NCBI RefSeq assembly: GCF_007990525.1
Contig: NZ_AP019823.1
Coordinates: 124,001-188,000 of the forward strand
DNA: 64,000 nucleotides
Direction: 5' to 3'
Source: Leptotrichia hofstadii
GTDB taxonomy: Bacteria; Fusobacteriota; Fusobacteriia; Fusobacteriales; Leptotrichiaceae
Position 1 is the first letter of the stretch; each line of letters begins with the position of its first letter. The notes beneath the pieces are model-generated. The model searched no databases and had not been told where the DNA came from. It saw nothing but the letters and a program-made list of their open reading frames with translations. A program made the position numbers and the translations under genes. Positions 8,312 to 17,502 of the stretch are shown one piece after another.

Positions 8312-11300
8312 ATGAAAAAATTTATAATTGCTGTACTGCTCTTAATTTCTATGAGTTTTTCGATAATGGCTGAAAATACAGGTAATGTGTCTTTTTCAGT
8401 AAGTGAAATAAAATCAAATAATGATATATTGTTAAAATGTTCAAATATGGCGGGGGAAAATGCACAAGGAACTGGAATAACTGAAAATAATGGCAATAAT
8501 ATATTTTTAAAATGTATAAATTCTGAAACTGGCAGTGAAAATATTATTGGAACAAATAAAATAAGTTCTCAAAATATATTGCTGAAATGTTTAAATACAA
8601 GTGAAAGCACGGAAGATGAACTGACAAAAGATGTAAATACAGCTGAAAAGCTTTTAAAATGTTCAAATATAGTTAGAATAATTAAAATAGATGAATTATC
8701 TCAAATTGAAAGTGTCAATGTAGTACAGTTGAAATGTTCAAATACAGTAAAAAATGTAAATACAGCTGGAACCCCGCTATCTGGCAGCGGCAGCTCAAAT
8801 AACATAGTTTTAAAGTGTTCAGGTACATCTGAAAATCTTCTGAAAAAGGAAGCAACGATAAATAGTGGAACAGTAAATACAACTGAAATCACATTAAAAT
8901 GTTCAAATATAGTTAAAGTTATTGATGGAAATAAAGTTTTTTCAGATAATTTAGGAAATTATGATGCAGTAATATTAAACTGTACAGATACAACAGAAAA
9001 AAACAGTAATATTATTGGCAATATCGCGCAGTCAAAAGTAAACATAGGATCATTAGGAGGCAACATAGGAGGAAAAGTTCCTGTAGGGCCTATTATTGGC
9101 GGAGTGGCAGGAGCTTCTGCTGTCGGAGCAATAGTTGGTGGAATTGGCCATCATAAAGGTGGCGGAAAAGGTGGAAACCCTGGACATCAAAACGGTAGAA
9201 ATGATGGTGGCAAAGATGATAATCCTAAAAAACAAAAAAAAGATGATACAAAAATTCATAATGTGAAGGGAATTGGAATACAGCCTGTCAATCCATTTTG
9301 GAGAAGTAATCTTAGGGAAGCCGAAGACTCTTATTCCAAAATAGCGGGGGTAGGATTTCAGTGGGTAAGAATTACAGCTTCGTGGCATAGAATCCAGTCT
9401 TCAAAAAATGGAAGATACGACTGGCAGGATATAGATGATGCTGTTGCTCTTGCCAAAAAATATAACTTGAAAGTCTTAATGCAAATAAGCGGTGCTCCTG
9501 AATGGGCAACAGGAGCAGACAAACTTTCAGCTGCTGAAAAAAATGCTTTAAATGCAAGAAAAATCTGGGTAGCATCATTTGCGCCGCTTCAGCAGTATGA
9601 TAACGATTTTTCAAATTTTGTAACTGCATTGGTAAAAAGATACGCTTCACAGGGAGTAATTGACTATGAATTTTGGAATGAACCAGGGAATCCAGAATTT
9701 TGGCACGATACGATTCAAAATCCTAGACCAAATCCTGAACACTATACTCATTTGCTGAAAATAGCATATACGGCAGCACATAATGCTTATAATGATGTAA
9801 ATGTTATGGCTGGTGGAATGACGGTAGGAAACAGTAATAGTTCAACAGGATATATCGGACCTATGGAATTTTTAGAAAGAATGTATAGATCTGGTGCAAA
9901 GGGATATTTTGATGGTGTATCGCATCATCCTTATGGAATTTATGCCAGAGCATTTCGAGATAACGGCTGGGCAAATATGATAGGTGATGTTGTGGCACCT
10001 GGCAGAGGAGAAAAAACATTATATCAGATAATGTCAGAGAATGGTGATGGAAATAAAAAAATATGGCCGTCAGAGGTAGGGCTGGATGCCGCTTATCCTG
10101 GAGTTGATGAAACAAAACAGGCTAATGTAATAGGCCAGATTTTAGGATGGTATCAAAAATCAGACATATTTGGGCCTCTTATTCTGTATCAGGCAAAAGA
10201 CAGAAAGCCTTACATTGCTTCAGGAGTAGTGGATAGAGACAGTAATGGCGATGGGTGGCTTGATGTAAATATTGATACAAATGGAGACGGTATTCCTGAT
10301 GCGAATATTGATGCGAATAATAATGGACGGCCTGATATACTGGATGCTGCAGATCCTGAAAATTATTTTGGGATTTGGAAGTCAGACGGCACAGAAAAAA
10401 AGGCAGTAGATGTAATTCGAAGATTTATAAATAATCAGCCGGCACCTGGGCCAGCTCCATCAACAAATGGATGCGGTAGCGCAACAGATGCTTCAGGACA
10501 ATGGAAGAGTGTGAAATGCTGGGAATTTAAAGATAGAAATATCCCTTCTGATTGGCAAAGCAAAAAGGCGATTAATCATCTAAACAGCCACTTGTCTTAT
10601 TTACACAATAATGTCAGTCTTGTAGATGGTGATTATGTCAGAATTACTACACGTCGTCATTGTGTTGATAGAAGAGGGGATCCGTTAACTGATGCAAATG
10701 CAACTACAGGTGTATGTCCTGCAGGTAAGGTTACACAATATTCAAGCGGCAGATTAGAATCTAATAAGCTTGTGGATGCTTCTAAGCCGTTCCGTGCAGA
10801 AATACGGGCTAGAATGAACTGGAATCATTTGCAAGGAATGCGTACAGCTCTTTGGATGCAGAAACAGCAAAATGATGTGGATACACCTATTTGTAAAAAT
10901 CCAGGTGGAAGTGCTCCTTATGGTTCATTATTAATTTTGGAATGGTTTTCAAGTACTCCTAGTTATGCATGGCCTGCAACTAATATCAGCTGTTATTACA
11001 GCCAAGTAAATCACGAATGGACTCCACGTGGCTTTACACATCGTCTTGAAAATATTGTTGGTGGACAGAGTAAATCATTAACGCATGAATGGCATGTTTG
11101 GGCAATTGAGTTTGATGGAACAAAAGTACGTTATTATATGGACGGAAGATTGATTCCAGTTGTTCATTACCGTATTAAGGATGCTCAACGTATCAGTGTA
11201 GTTGATAATACTAGATATGACCAATATGGCAATTATCTTTCTACTATGCCAGATGAAGACTTTAGCAAGCTGAATATTCCTTCTGCTTTAGTTAAACAAG

Positions 11301-11437
11301 GATTTGAGAACGATAAATGGCATTTCATTTTTAATGATTACGTGGAATGGGAACCAGGTTTGAATCCACCTTCTGAAAATTCTCCGTTCCCAGTTCAAAC
11401 TACAGAGATTGACTATGTACGTTTGTATCAAAAATAA
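8312..11437 (+). CDS. Secreted glycosidase with LKC repeats, GH39/GH5-like and GH16-like domains
   Basis: A signal peptide spans residues 1-20. Residues 40-225 contain eight repeats centred on LKC(S/I/L)N, with Cys at 43, 68, 93, 117, 142, 169, 197 and 224. A Gly-rich hydrophobic segment (251-280) and a charged linker follow. Residues ~317-710 form a clan-A (beta/alpha)8 glycosidase, with acid/base in FWNEPGN (Glu457) and likely nucleophile in WPSEVG (Glu588). Inserted at 641-678 are DxNxDG-type calcium-binding repeats. Residues ~720-1041 resemble a GH16 jelly roll, but the ExDxxE catalytic motif is degenerate (LLILEW). The target is probably an extracellular or surface polysaccharide. The 3' third uses CGT arginine codons more than its surroundings. 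Confidence 0.75.
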   Translation: MKKFIIAVLLLISMSFSIMAENTGNVSFSVSEIKSNNDILLKCSNMAGENAQGTGITENNGNNIFLKCINSETGSENIIGTNKISSQNILLKCLNTSESTEDELTKDVNTAEKLLKCSNIVRIIKIDELSQIESVNVVQLKCSNTVKNVNTAGTPLSGSGSSNNIVLKCSGTSENLLKKEATINSGTVNTTEITLKCSNIVKVIDGNKVFSDNLGNYDAVILNCTDTTEKNSNIIGNIAQSKVNIGSLGGNIGGKVPVGPIIGGVAGASAVGAIVGGIGHHKGGGKGGNPGHQNGRNDGGKDDNPKKQKKDDTKIHNVKGIGIQPVNPFWRSNLREAEDSYSKIAGVGFQWVRITASWHRIQSSKNGRYDWQDIDDAVALAKKYNLKVLMQISGAPEWATGADKLSAAEKNALNARKIWVASFAPLQQYDNDFSNFVTALVKRYASQGVIDYEFWNEPGNPEFWHDTIQNPRPNPEHYTHLLKIAYTAAHNAYNDVNVMAGGMTVGNSNSSTGYIGPMEFLERMYRSGAKGYFDGVSHHPYGIYARAFRDNGWANMIGDVVAPGRGEKTLYQIMSENGDGNKKIWPSEVGLDAAYPGVDETKQANVIGQILGWYQKSDIFGPLILYQAKDRKPYIASGVVDRDSNGDGWLDVNIDTNGDGIPDANIDANNNGRPDILDAADPENYFGIWKSDGTEKKAVDVIRRFINNQPAPGPAPSTNGCGSATDASGQWKSVKCWEFKDRNIPSDWQSKKAINHLNSHLSYLHNNVSLVDGDYVRITTRRHCVDRRGDPLTDANATTGVCPAGKVTQYSSGRLESNKLVDASKPFRAEIRARMNWNHLQGMRTALWMQKQQNDVDTPICKNPGGSAPYGSLLILEWFSSTPSYAWPATNISCYYSQVNHEWTPRGFTHRLENIVGGQSKSLTHEWHVWAIEFDGTKVRYYMDGRLIPVVHYRIKDAQRISVVDNTRYDQYGNYLSTMPDEDFSKLNIPSALVKQGFENDKWHFIFNDYVEWEPGLNPPSENSPFPVQTTEIDYVRLYQK

Positions 11438-11528
11438 CATTATTGATTTCATATAACCTGAAAATTAATTTAAATTGTCAAGAAAATCTTATAGATACAA
11501 ATAAAATGCTAGTACTTGGATAAAATGA

Positions 11529-12092
11529 GATAAAATTCCTGTGCTGACAAGGCTTGCTGCAATTTATGTGTCCTTTATAAGAGGGACACCTCTTTTAGTT
11601 CAGATTTACCTTGCCTATTATGGATTGCCTAAAATATTAGATTATATACATTTAAAGTATGGATTTAATATAGATGTGAATAATATTCCTGCGATTATAT
11701 TTGTTTATGTGGCATTTATTTTAAATGTATCAGGTTATCTGTCGGAAACATTCAGGGCGGCAATTCAGTCTGTGGATAAAGGGCAAGTTGAAGCTGCATT
11801 GTCTATTGGAATGACAAAATGGCAGGCAATGAGAAGAATTGTACTTCCGCAGGCGATTATAATAACTTTTCCTAATTTTGGAAATACTTTTATAAGTTTG
11901 ATAAAGGATTCCTCACTTGCTTTTTCAGTTTCAATTGTGGAAATGATTGGAAAGGCAAAAATAATTTCAGCTTCAGGACTGGATATTTTTGAAGCATATA
12001 TCGTAGTTTCAGGAATTTACTGGGTTGTTTGTATAATTGTGGAAAAAGTAATGGGAATTGTGGAAAAGAAATTGAGAGTAGGTGGACTGTAA
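11529..12092 (+). pseudogene. 5'-truncated amino-acid ABC transporter permease
   Basis: From KIPVLTRLA onward the frame matches a His/Gln/cystine-type ABC permease, including the EAA loop region (EAALSIGMTKWQAMRRIVLPQA). Intact relatives have another 40-50 N-terminal residues with the first membrane helix. Here the homology starts abruptly and there is an in-frame TGA at 11526. The only internal start, GTG 11541, lacks a ribosome site. No binding-protein gene precedes it; the secreted glycosidase lies there instead. It is most likely a remnant left by a deletion or insertion, though a shortened product cannot be excluded. Confidence 0.72.
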
Positions 12093-12093
12093 A

Positions 12094-12852
12094 ATGATAA
12101 AGGTTGAAAATCTAAAATTGTCTTTTGGAAAAAATGAAGTTTTGAAAGGAATAAACTTTAAAATAGAAAAAGGACAGGTAATAAGCATCATAGGACCGAG
12201 TGGATCTGGAAAATCAACATTTTTACGAAGCCTTAATTTTCTTGAAACAGCTTCATCGGGAACAATAACTTTTGGAAACGAAACATTTGACTTGAGTAAA
12301 ATAAATAAAAAAGATATAAACAGGCTTAGAAAAAATACGACAATGGTTTTTCAGAATTATAATTTATTCAAAAACAAAACTGCTTTGGAAAATGTAATTG
12401 AAGGTCTTTTGATTGTAAAAAAAATGAATAAGAACGAAGTAACGGAAATTGGATTGAAAATGCTTGAAAAAGTAGGGTTAAAAGATAAAGCCGAATTTTA
12501 CCCAAATCAGCTTTCTGGAGGGCAGCAGCAAAGAGTGGGAATCGCAAGGGCGGCTGCGATGAGTCCAGAGGTAATTTTGCTTGATGAGCCAACTTCGGCA
12601 CTTGATCCTGAACTTATTGGAGAAGTTCTGAAAGTTATAAAAGATATGGTAAAAGAAAATATGACAATGATAATTGTTACCCATGAAATGCAGTTTGCAA
12701 GAGAAGTATCCGATTATATAGTATTTATGGATGGTGGAACAATTATAGAAGAAGGGAAGCCTGAAGAAATTTTTGTCAATTCTCAAAATAAAAGGTTACA
12801 AAATTTTTTGAAAAGGTATTCTGAAAATGAAGCTGATATTTATTCAATATAG
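12094..12852 (+). CDS. Amino-acid ABC transporter ATP-binding protein
   Basis: This is a complete ABC ATPase: Walker A GPSGSGKS, signature LSGGQQQR, Walker B VILLDEP and switch histidine in IIVTHEM. It would energise a polar amino acid (possibly cystine) importer at the inner membrane. ATG 12094 is one base after the permease stop and has AGGTGG 8 bases upstream; the in-frame GTG at 12082 lies inside that ribosome site. The cognate permease is truncated, so this subunit may be orphaned unless it serves another permease. Confidence 0.85.
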   Translation: MIKVENLKLSFGKNEVLKGINFKIEKGQVISIIGPSGSGKSTFLRSLNFLETASSGTITFGNETFDLSKINKKDINRLRKNTTMVFQNYNLFKNKTALENVIEGLLIVKKMNKNEVTEIGLKMLEKVGLKDKAEFYPNQLSGGQQQRVGIARAAAMSPEVILLDEPTSALDPELIGEVLKVIKDMVKENMTMIIVTHEMQFAREVSDYIVFMDGGTIIEEGKPEEIFVNSQNKRLQNFLKRYSENEADIYSI

Positions 12853-12863
12853 CAAGAAAAAAT

Positions 12864-12894
12864 CCTCTAAATAAAAACATTTGGAGGTTTTTTT
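12864..12894 (+). terminator. Intrinsic terminator
   Basis: A 9-bp stem (12864-12872 with 12879-12887, arm CCTCTAAAT, one wobble) is followed by seven T. It closes the first transporter remnant. Confidence 0.8.
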
Positions 12895-12934
12895 ATTGTT
12901 TTTAAGAAAATATATGTATATACAAAAATAAATC

Positions 12935-12963
12935 TTTACAAATAAAATTTTTTGTAGTATAAT
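12935..12963 (+). promoter_or_regulatory. Sigma70 promoter of the amino-acid uptake operon
   Basis: TTTACA (12935-12940) and TATAAT (12958-12963) are spaced 17 bp apart. This predicts a start near 12970 and a ~65-base leader before the first permease. Confidence 0.75.
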
Positions 12964-13034
12964 ATTTTCATATACAAATATAAGAGATAAAAAAGTAAAA
13001 TATACAACAACATTCTTAGAAAGGAAAGATAAAA

Positions 13035-13694
13035 ATGGACTTTAATTTTATAATAGAAAATATTCCTAAATATTTAGAAGCAATGAAATTGACCGTGTTT
13101 ATAGGAATTTTTGGAATTGTATTTTCAATATTGATTGGGATAGTTTGTGCATTGGTGCTTTATTACAGAGTTCCAGTTGCTAGGCAGATTGTGGGAATTT
13201 ATATTGAGCTTTCGAGAAATACTCCGCTTGTAATACAGCTGTTCTTTCTGTATTTTGGGCTTCCCAAAATTGGAATTACATTTAATTCGCATATCTGTGC
13301 TGTGATTGGATTATCTTTCCTTGGTGGAAGTTACATGTGTGAGGCATTTCGGAGCGGATTGGAGTCAGTTACGAAAGGGCAGCGGGAATCTGGATTAAGT
13401 ATTGGACTTACAGAATCACAGCTTATAACTAACGTAATATTGCCACAGGCATTTACGGTTTCGTTTCCAGCGATAGCGGCAAATATAATATTTCTTTTGA
13501 AAGAAACTTCAGTAATAGGGATTTTGGCTTTAATGGAACTGATGTATCTGACACGGGATTTGATAGGGCTTTATTATAAAACGAATGAAAGTCTGTTTAT
13601 GCTTGTTGCAGCATATTTGATTATTATTTTGCCAGTTTCGTTTATTTTAACAGTAATTGAAAGGAGAATAAGATATGCAACTGTCGGGAATTGA
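13035..13694 (+). CDS. Amino-acid ABC transporter permease
   Basis: A 219-residue polar amino-acid (HisM/GlnP-type) permease. It has an N-terminal helix, the RNTPL segment typical of the family (ELSRNTPLVIQLFFLYFG), the EAA-like loop SGLSIGLTESQLITNVILPQA and several membrane helices. It would form half of the inner-membrane channel, paired with the next gene, whose start it overlaps by 20 bases. AGAAAGGA precedes ATG. It is the first gene of an operon running to the binding protein at 18351. Confidence 0.88.
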   Translation: MDFNFIIENIPKYLEAMKLTVFIGIFGIVFSILIGIVCALVLYYRVPVARQIVGIYIELSRNTPLVIQLFFLYFGLPKIGITFNSHICAVIGLSFLGGSYMCEAFRSGLESVTKGQRESGLSIGLTESQLITNVILPQAFTVSFPAIAANIIFLLKETSVIGILALMELMYLTRDLIGLYYKTNESLFMLVAAYLIIILPVSFILTVIERRIRYATVGN

Positions 13695-14352
13695 TGTTAT
13701 TTTTAAAGGAGTCAATTTGCAAAGGCTTATGGGTGGGCTTATTGTAACGGGACAAATTGCTTTTGTTTCCATAGTATTTTCAATATTGTTCGGATTAATT
13801 CTAGGAATAGTTATGACTTCAAAAAATAAGATTATTTATGGAATATTGAAGCTTTATCTGGAAAGTATGAGAATCATTCCCTTGCTTGTGTGGCTATTCA
13901 TAATTTATTTTGGAGTTGCAAAAGGCTTTGATTTGCATATTGATTCAGAAACTACGACAATAATAGTGTTTGTGATATGGGGAACGGCTGAAATGATGGA
14001 TATTGTGAGGGGAGCTATTATTTCTCTTCCAAAAATTCAAGGAGAAAGTGCAAAGGCTTTGGGGCTTGATACAATTCAGGTTTATAGATATGTGCTGCTT
14101 CCGCAGGCAGTAAGAAGAATTGCACCTGCGGCGGTAAACCTTATAACAAGAATGATTAAGACAACTTCACTTGCGATTTTTATAGAAGTTGCAGAAGTTC
14201 TAAAAATAGGACGGCAAATTATAGAGTTTTCAAGCAGGAAAAATCCGATGGCACCATTTTGGGTGTATCTGTTCATATTTTTTCTATACTTCATAATTTG
14301 TTACCCAATTACGTTATTATCAAAAAAAATGGAGAAAAAATGGGCTGTTTAA
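13675..14352 (+). CDS. Amino-acid ABC transporter permease
   Basis: The second permease of the pair, 225 residues, with the EAA loop AKALGLDTIQVYRYVLLPQA and the usual membrane helices. In this family two permeases commonly heterodimerise. The 20-base overlap with the first permease implies translational coupling. AAGGAG lies upstream inside that gene. The transported amino acid cannot be decided from sequence. Confidence 0.88.
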   Translation: MQLSGIDVIFKGVNLQRLMGGLIVTGQIAFVSIVFSILFGLILGIVMTSKNKIIYGILKLYLESMRIIPLLVWLFIIYFGVAKGFDLHIDSETTTIIVFVIWGTAEMMDIVRGAIISLPKIQGESAKALGLDTIQVYRYVLLPQAVRRIAPAAVNLITRMIKTTSLAIFIEVAEVLKIGRQIIEFSSRKNPMAPFWVYLFIFFLYFIICYPITLLSKKMEKKWAV

Positions 14353-14379
14353 AAAATAAAGGAAACGGAGGTAAGCAAA

Positions 14380-15162
14380 ATGGCAGATTCGGAAGTTTTA
14401 TTGGAACTTTCTGATATAAAAAAAGAATATAAAAAAGGCATACCTGCACTAAAAGGAGTTTCGCTTTCAGTAAATAAAAGCGAAGTTGTAGTAATATTAG
14501 GGCCTTCTGGATGTGGAAAAAGTACACTTTTAAGGTGTGTAAACGGACTTGAAGAAATTCAGTCTGGAGAAATAAAATTACAAGGAAATGTTATCAATAA
14601 AGACAAGACAAAATGGCACTTAATACGCCAGAGAATAGGAATGGTATTTCAAAGTTATGAATTATTTGACCACATGACAGTTATGCAAAATCTTCTGTTA
14701 GGACCGCTTAAAGTACAGAAAAGGGATAAAAAGGAAGTTACGGAACAAGCAGAAAAATTGCTCGAAAGAGTAGGACTTCTGGATAAAAAGAACTCATATC
14801 CAAGAGAACTGTCAGGAGGACAAAAACAAAGAATAGCAATTATAAGATCGCTATGTATGAATCCAGAAATAATGCTGTTTGATGAAGTTACAGCGGCACT
14901 TGATCCTGAAATGGTAAGGGAAGTGCTGGATGTAATGCTGGAACTGGCAAAGGAAGGAATGACAATGATAATCGTTACTCATGAAATGGAATTTGCTAAA
15001 GCAGTTGCGGATAGGATAGTATTTATGGATTCTGGAGAAATCGTTGAAACAAATTATCCGCTGGAATTTTTTAGAAATCCAAAAACTGAAAGGGCTAAGA
15101 AATTCTTAAATATATTTAATTTTGAAAAGAAAGATAAGGTGGAATCAGCTTTGCTGATATAA
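14380..15162 (+). CDS. Amino-acid ABC transporter ATP-binding protein (GlnQ-type)
   Basis: A 260-residue ABC ATPase with Walker A GPSGCGKS, signature LSGGQKQR, Walker B IMLFDEV and switch histidine in IIVTHEM. Walker B reads DEV followed by TAALDPE, a small deviation from the usual DEPTSALDPE. It drives uptake through the two preceding permeases. It lies 27 bases downstream of the second permease with GGAGG before ATG. Confidence 0.88.
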   Translation: MADSEVLLELSDIKKEYKKGIPALKGVSLSVNKSEVVVILGPSGCGKSTLLRCVNGLEEIQSGEIKLQGNVINKDKTKWHLIRQRIGMVFQSYELFDHMTVMQNLLLGPLKVQKRDKKEVTEQAEKLLERVGLLDKKNSYPRELSGGQKQRIAIIRSLCMNPEIMLFDEVTAALDPEMVREVLDVMLELAKEGMTMIIVTHEMEFAKAVADRIVFMDSGEIVETNYPLEFFRNPKTERAKKFLNIFNFEKKDKVESALLI

Positions 15163-15220
15163 ATAAAAAATTTAGTAAAACAATTTAGTGAATGCTAATT
15201 GTTGAAGGGAGAATGAAAGC

Positions 15221-16492
15221 ATGAAAAAATTATTAGGATTTAGAAAATTGAATTTATTGGCATAGATATTGATTGGTGCGTTATTAGGGATTTTGGTCGG
15301 GCAGTTATTTCCGTCGTTTGCGAAAGAGTTAAAAATACTGGGAGTGCTGTTTACCAGTTTAGTTCAGATGGTTATTGTGCCGCTTGTATTCCCGCTGGTT
15401 GTTTTATCAATAGTTACAATGAAAAATACTAAAAAGTTTGGAAATCTTGCGTTTAAGACATTTTTACATTTTTTCTCAATTACAACGTTAGTAATCACGC
15501 TTAGCCTTATTTTAGGGAAAGTAACAGGAATTGGTGCAAATATAAAAGCTGGAAGCATTTCCACAGAAGCTATTAAAGATGTTGCTTCTAACATTAATTT
15601 GAGCGATTTCTTAACATCAATTGTACCTAAAAATGTATTTGCAGCATTTGCAGATGGAAATCTTCTACCGGTTATATTTTTTGCGGTATTTTTGGGAATT
15701 GCCTTAATTGCTGTTGGAGATGACAATAAACCTGTTATAACATTCTTTGAATCTTGGATAAAGGCTATGTATAAGATTGTAGATTATGCCATTGCATTTG
15801 CACCTGTGGGAGTGTTTGGACTGATTGCAAGCAATGTGGCTAAAACTGGGCTTGGAGATTTGTACTTGCTAGGACAGTTTGTACTGCTTCTTTATGTTGG
15901 ATACTTGGCAGCTCTATTAGTCGTATTTCCGATTATTGCATACATATTCAAAGTTCCTTATTTAAAATTATTATCAAATATTAAGGATCTGGTACTGATA
16001 GCCTTTACAACAGGAGGTTCTGCAGTAGTTTTACCGACACTTCTTGAACGTAGTGAAGAAAACGGAATATCTGAATCAGTTTCAGCTTTTGCTACACCGC
16101 TTGGATATTCATTTAATCTTATTGGAGCCTGCATTTATATAAGTTTATCAGTAACATTTATAACAAACTTGTACTCAACTCCGCTTACATGGGGTCAATT
16201 AATACCGTTAATATTGTTTTTGACAATAATTACAAAAGGAATTGCAGCAGTTCCATCTGGAGCATTGGTTGTACTGCTTGCGACTGCAACACAGCTTAAT
16301 TTACCTGCAGAAGGCATTGCCCTGATTGTATCAGTTGACTTTTTGGCAAATGCTGGACGTACAGCGGTAAATGTAGTTGGAAACACGCTTGTTCCTGCGA
16401 TTATTGAAAAAACTGCAGAATACGAAGTTGTGGAAACAGAGGAAGTATATGCTGGACTTCGAGAAAATACGGCTGTAGCTAATAAACTTTAA
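15221..16492 (+). pseudogene. Dicarboxylate/amino acid:cation symporter with in-frame amber stop
   Basis: The sequence matches DAACS-family (GltP/DctA) Na+ or H+ symporters, with the serine-rich-type hairpin TTGGSAVVLPTL and the later VNVVGN segment. A good ribosome site (GAAGGGAGAATG) points to ATG 15221, giving MKKLLGFRKLNLLA. Codon 15 is TAG (15263-15265), exactly where relatives have a residue such as Gln before ILIGALLGILVG. A CAG-to-TAG change is the simplest explanation. The remaining 407 codons are intact, and TTG 15269 could allow re-initiation without the first few residues. So it is either a very recent pseudogene or a weakly expressed shortened transporter. Confidence 0.75.
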
Positions 16493-16517
16493 AAATAAAA
16501 ATAGAAAGGATGAAAAT

Positions 16518-17465
16518 ATGTCAAAAGTATATATAATTCATGAAAATATGGATTGGACAAGGCATCTGACTGCAAGGCTGGATGAATTGTCAGTTCCTTA
16601 TGAAGAACTGGATTTATCAGAAGGAATATTAAATATAGGAAAAGAGCCTGAAAAAGGCGTGTATTATAACAGAATGAGCGCTTCTTCACATACAAGAGGG
16701 CATAGATATGCACCAGAATTAACGGAGCAAGTCTTAACATGGCTGGAAAACAAAGGAACAGAAGCAGTTCGTGTAATTAATGGGACATCTGCTATAAATC
16801 TTGAAGTGAGTAAATTGAAACAATACATCTTACTGCAAAAGGCAGGGATAAATACTCCAAAAACATTGGGAGCTGTGGGAAAAGAGCAAATCTTAAATGC
16901 CGCAAAGGAACTTGACACATATCCTTTTATCATAAAGCACAACAGAGCTGGAAAAGGTCTTGGGGTAAGACTTATAAGAAGTTATGAAGAACTTGGCAAT
17001 TATGTAAATGGAAATGATTTTGAAGATTCTGTTGATGGAATAAGTTTGATTCAGGAATATGTGAAGCCTGTGGATGGACATATCATAAGAGCTGAATTTA
17101 TAGGTGGAAAATATCTCTATGCCGTAAAAGTTGACTCAAGCGATGGATTTGAACTATGTCCAGCAGATTCGTGCCAGATAAATGATAAATTCTGTCCTGT
17201 AGGAGAAGAAGCGGCAGAAAAATCAAAATTTAGAATTATTGAAAGATTGCCAGAAAATCAAATTGAAAAATATGAAAAATTTTTGAAAGAAAACCACATA
17301 GATGTGGCGGCAATAGAGTTTATCATAAATGAAAACAACGAAGTTTTTGTTTATGACATAAATACAAATACCAACTACAATGCCGACGCCGAAAAAATAG
17401 CTGGAAAATATGCTATGTTGGAACTAGCTAAATATTTAAAAAATGAATTGGAAAAATTAGGATAA
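16518..17465 (+). CDS. RimK-type ATP-grasp ligase
   Basis: A 315-residue ATP-grasp protein. The ATP-binding region contains FIIKHNRAGKGLGVRLI (residues ~136-152), and the metal-binding end contains AIEFIINENNEVFVYDINTNTNYN. Relatives form amide bonds between a carboxylate and an amine, as in RimK, LysX and glutathione synthetase. Its position between transporter genes and the binding protein suggests it acts on an imported amino acid or a peptide. The substrates are unknown. AGAAAGGATG precedes ATG. Confidence 0.78.
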   Translation: MSKVYIIHENMDWTRHLTARLDELSVPYEELDLSEGILNIGKEPEKGVYYNRMSASSHTRGHRYAPELTEQVLTWLENKGTEAVRVINGTSAINLEVSKLKQYILLQKAGINTPKTLGAVGKEQILNAAKELDTYPFIIKHNRAGKGLGVRLIRSYEELGNYVNGNDFEDSVDGISLIQEYVKPVDGHIIRAEFIGGKYLYAVKVDSSDGFELCPADSCQINDKFCPVGEEAAEKSKFRIIERLPENQIEKYEKFLKENHIDVAAIEFIINENNEVFVYDINTNTNYNADAEKIAGKYAMLELAKYLKNELEKLG

Positions 17466-17502
17466 GAAATAACAAAAATATTAAATAAACTTGGAGGTAA
17501 TT

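Noticed and set aside
15221-16492. Recoded or suppressed TAG in the symporter
   Set aside because: Other genes use TAG as a normal stop (for example pglX and ulaG), so genome-wide recoding is not supported.
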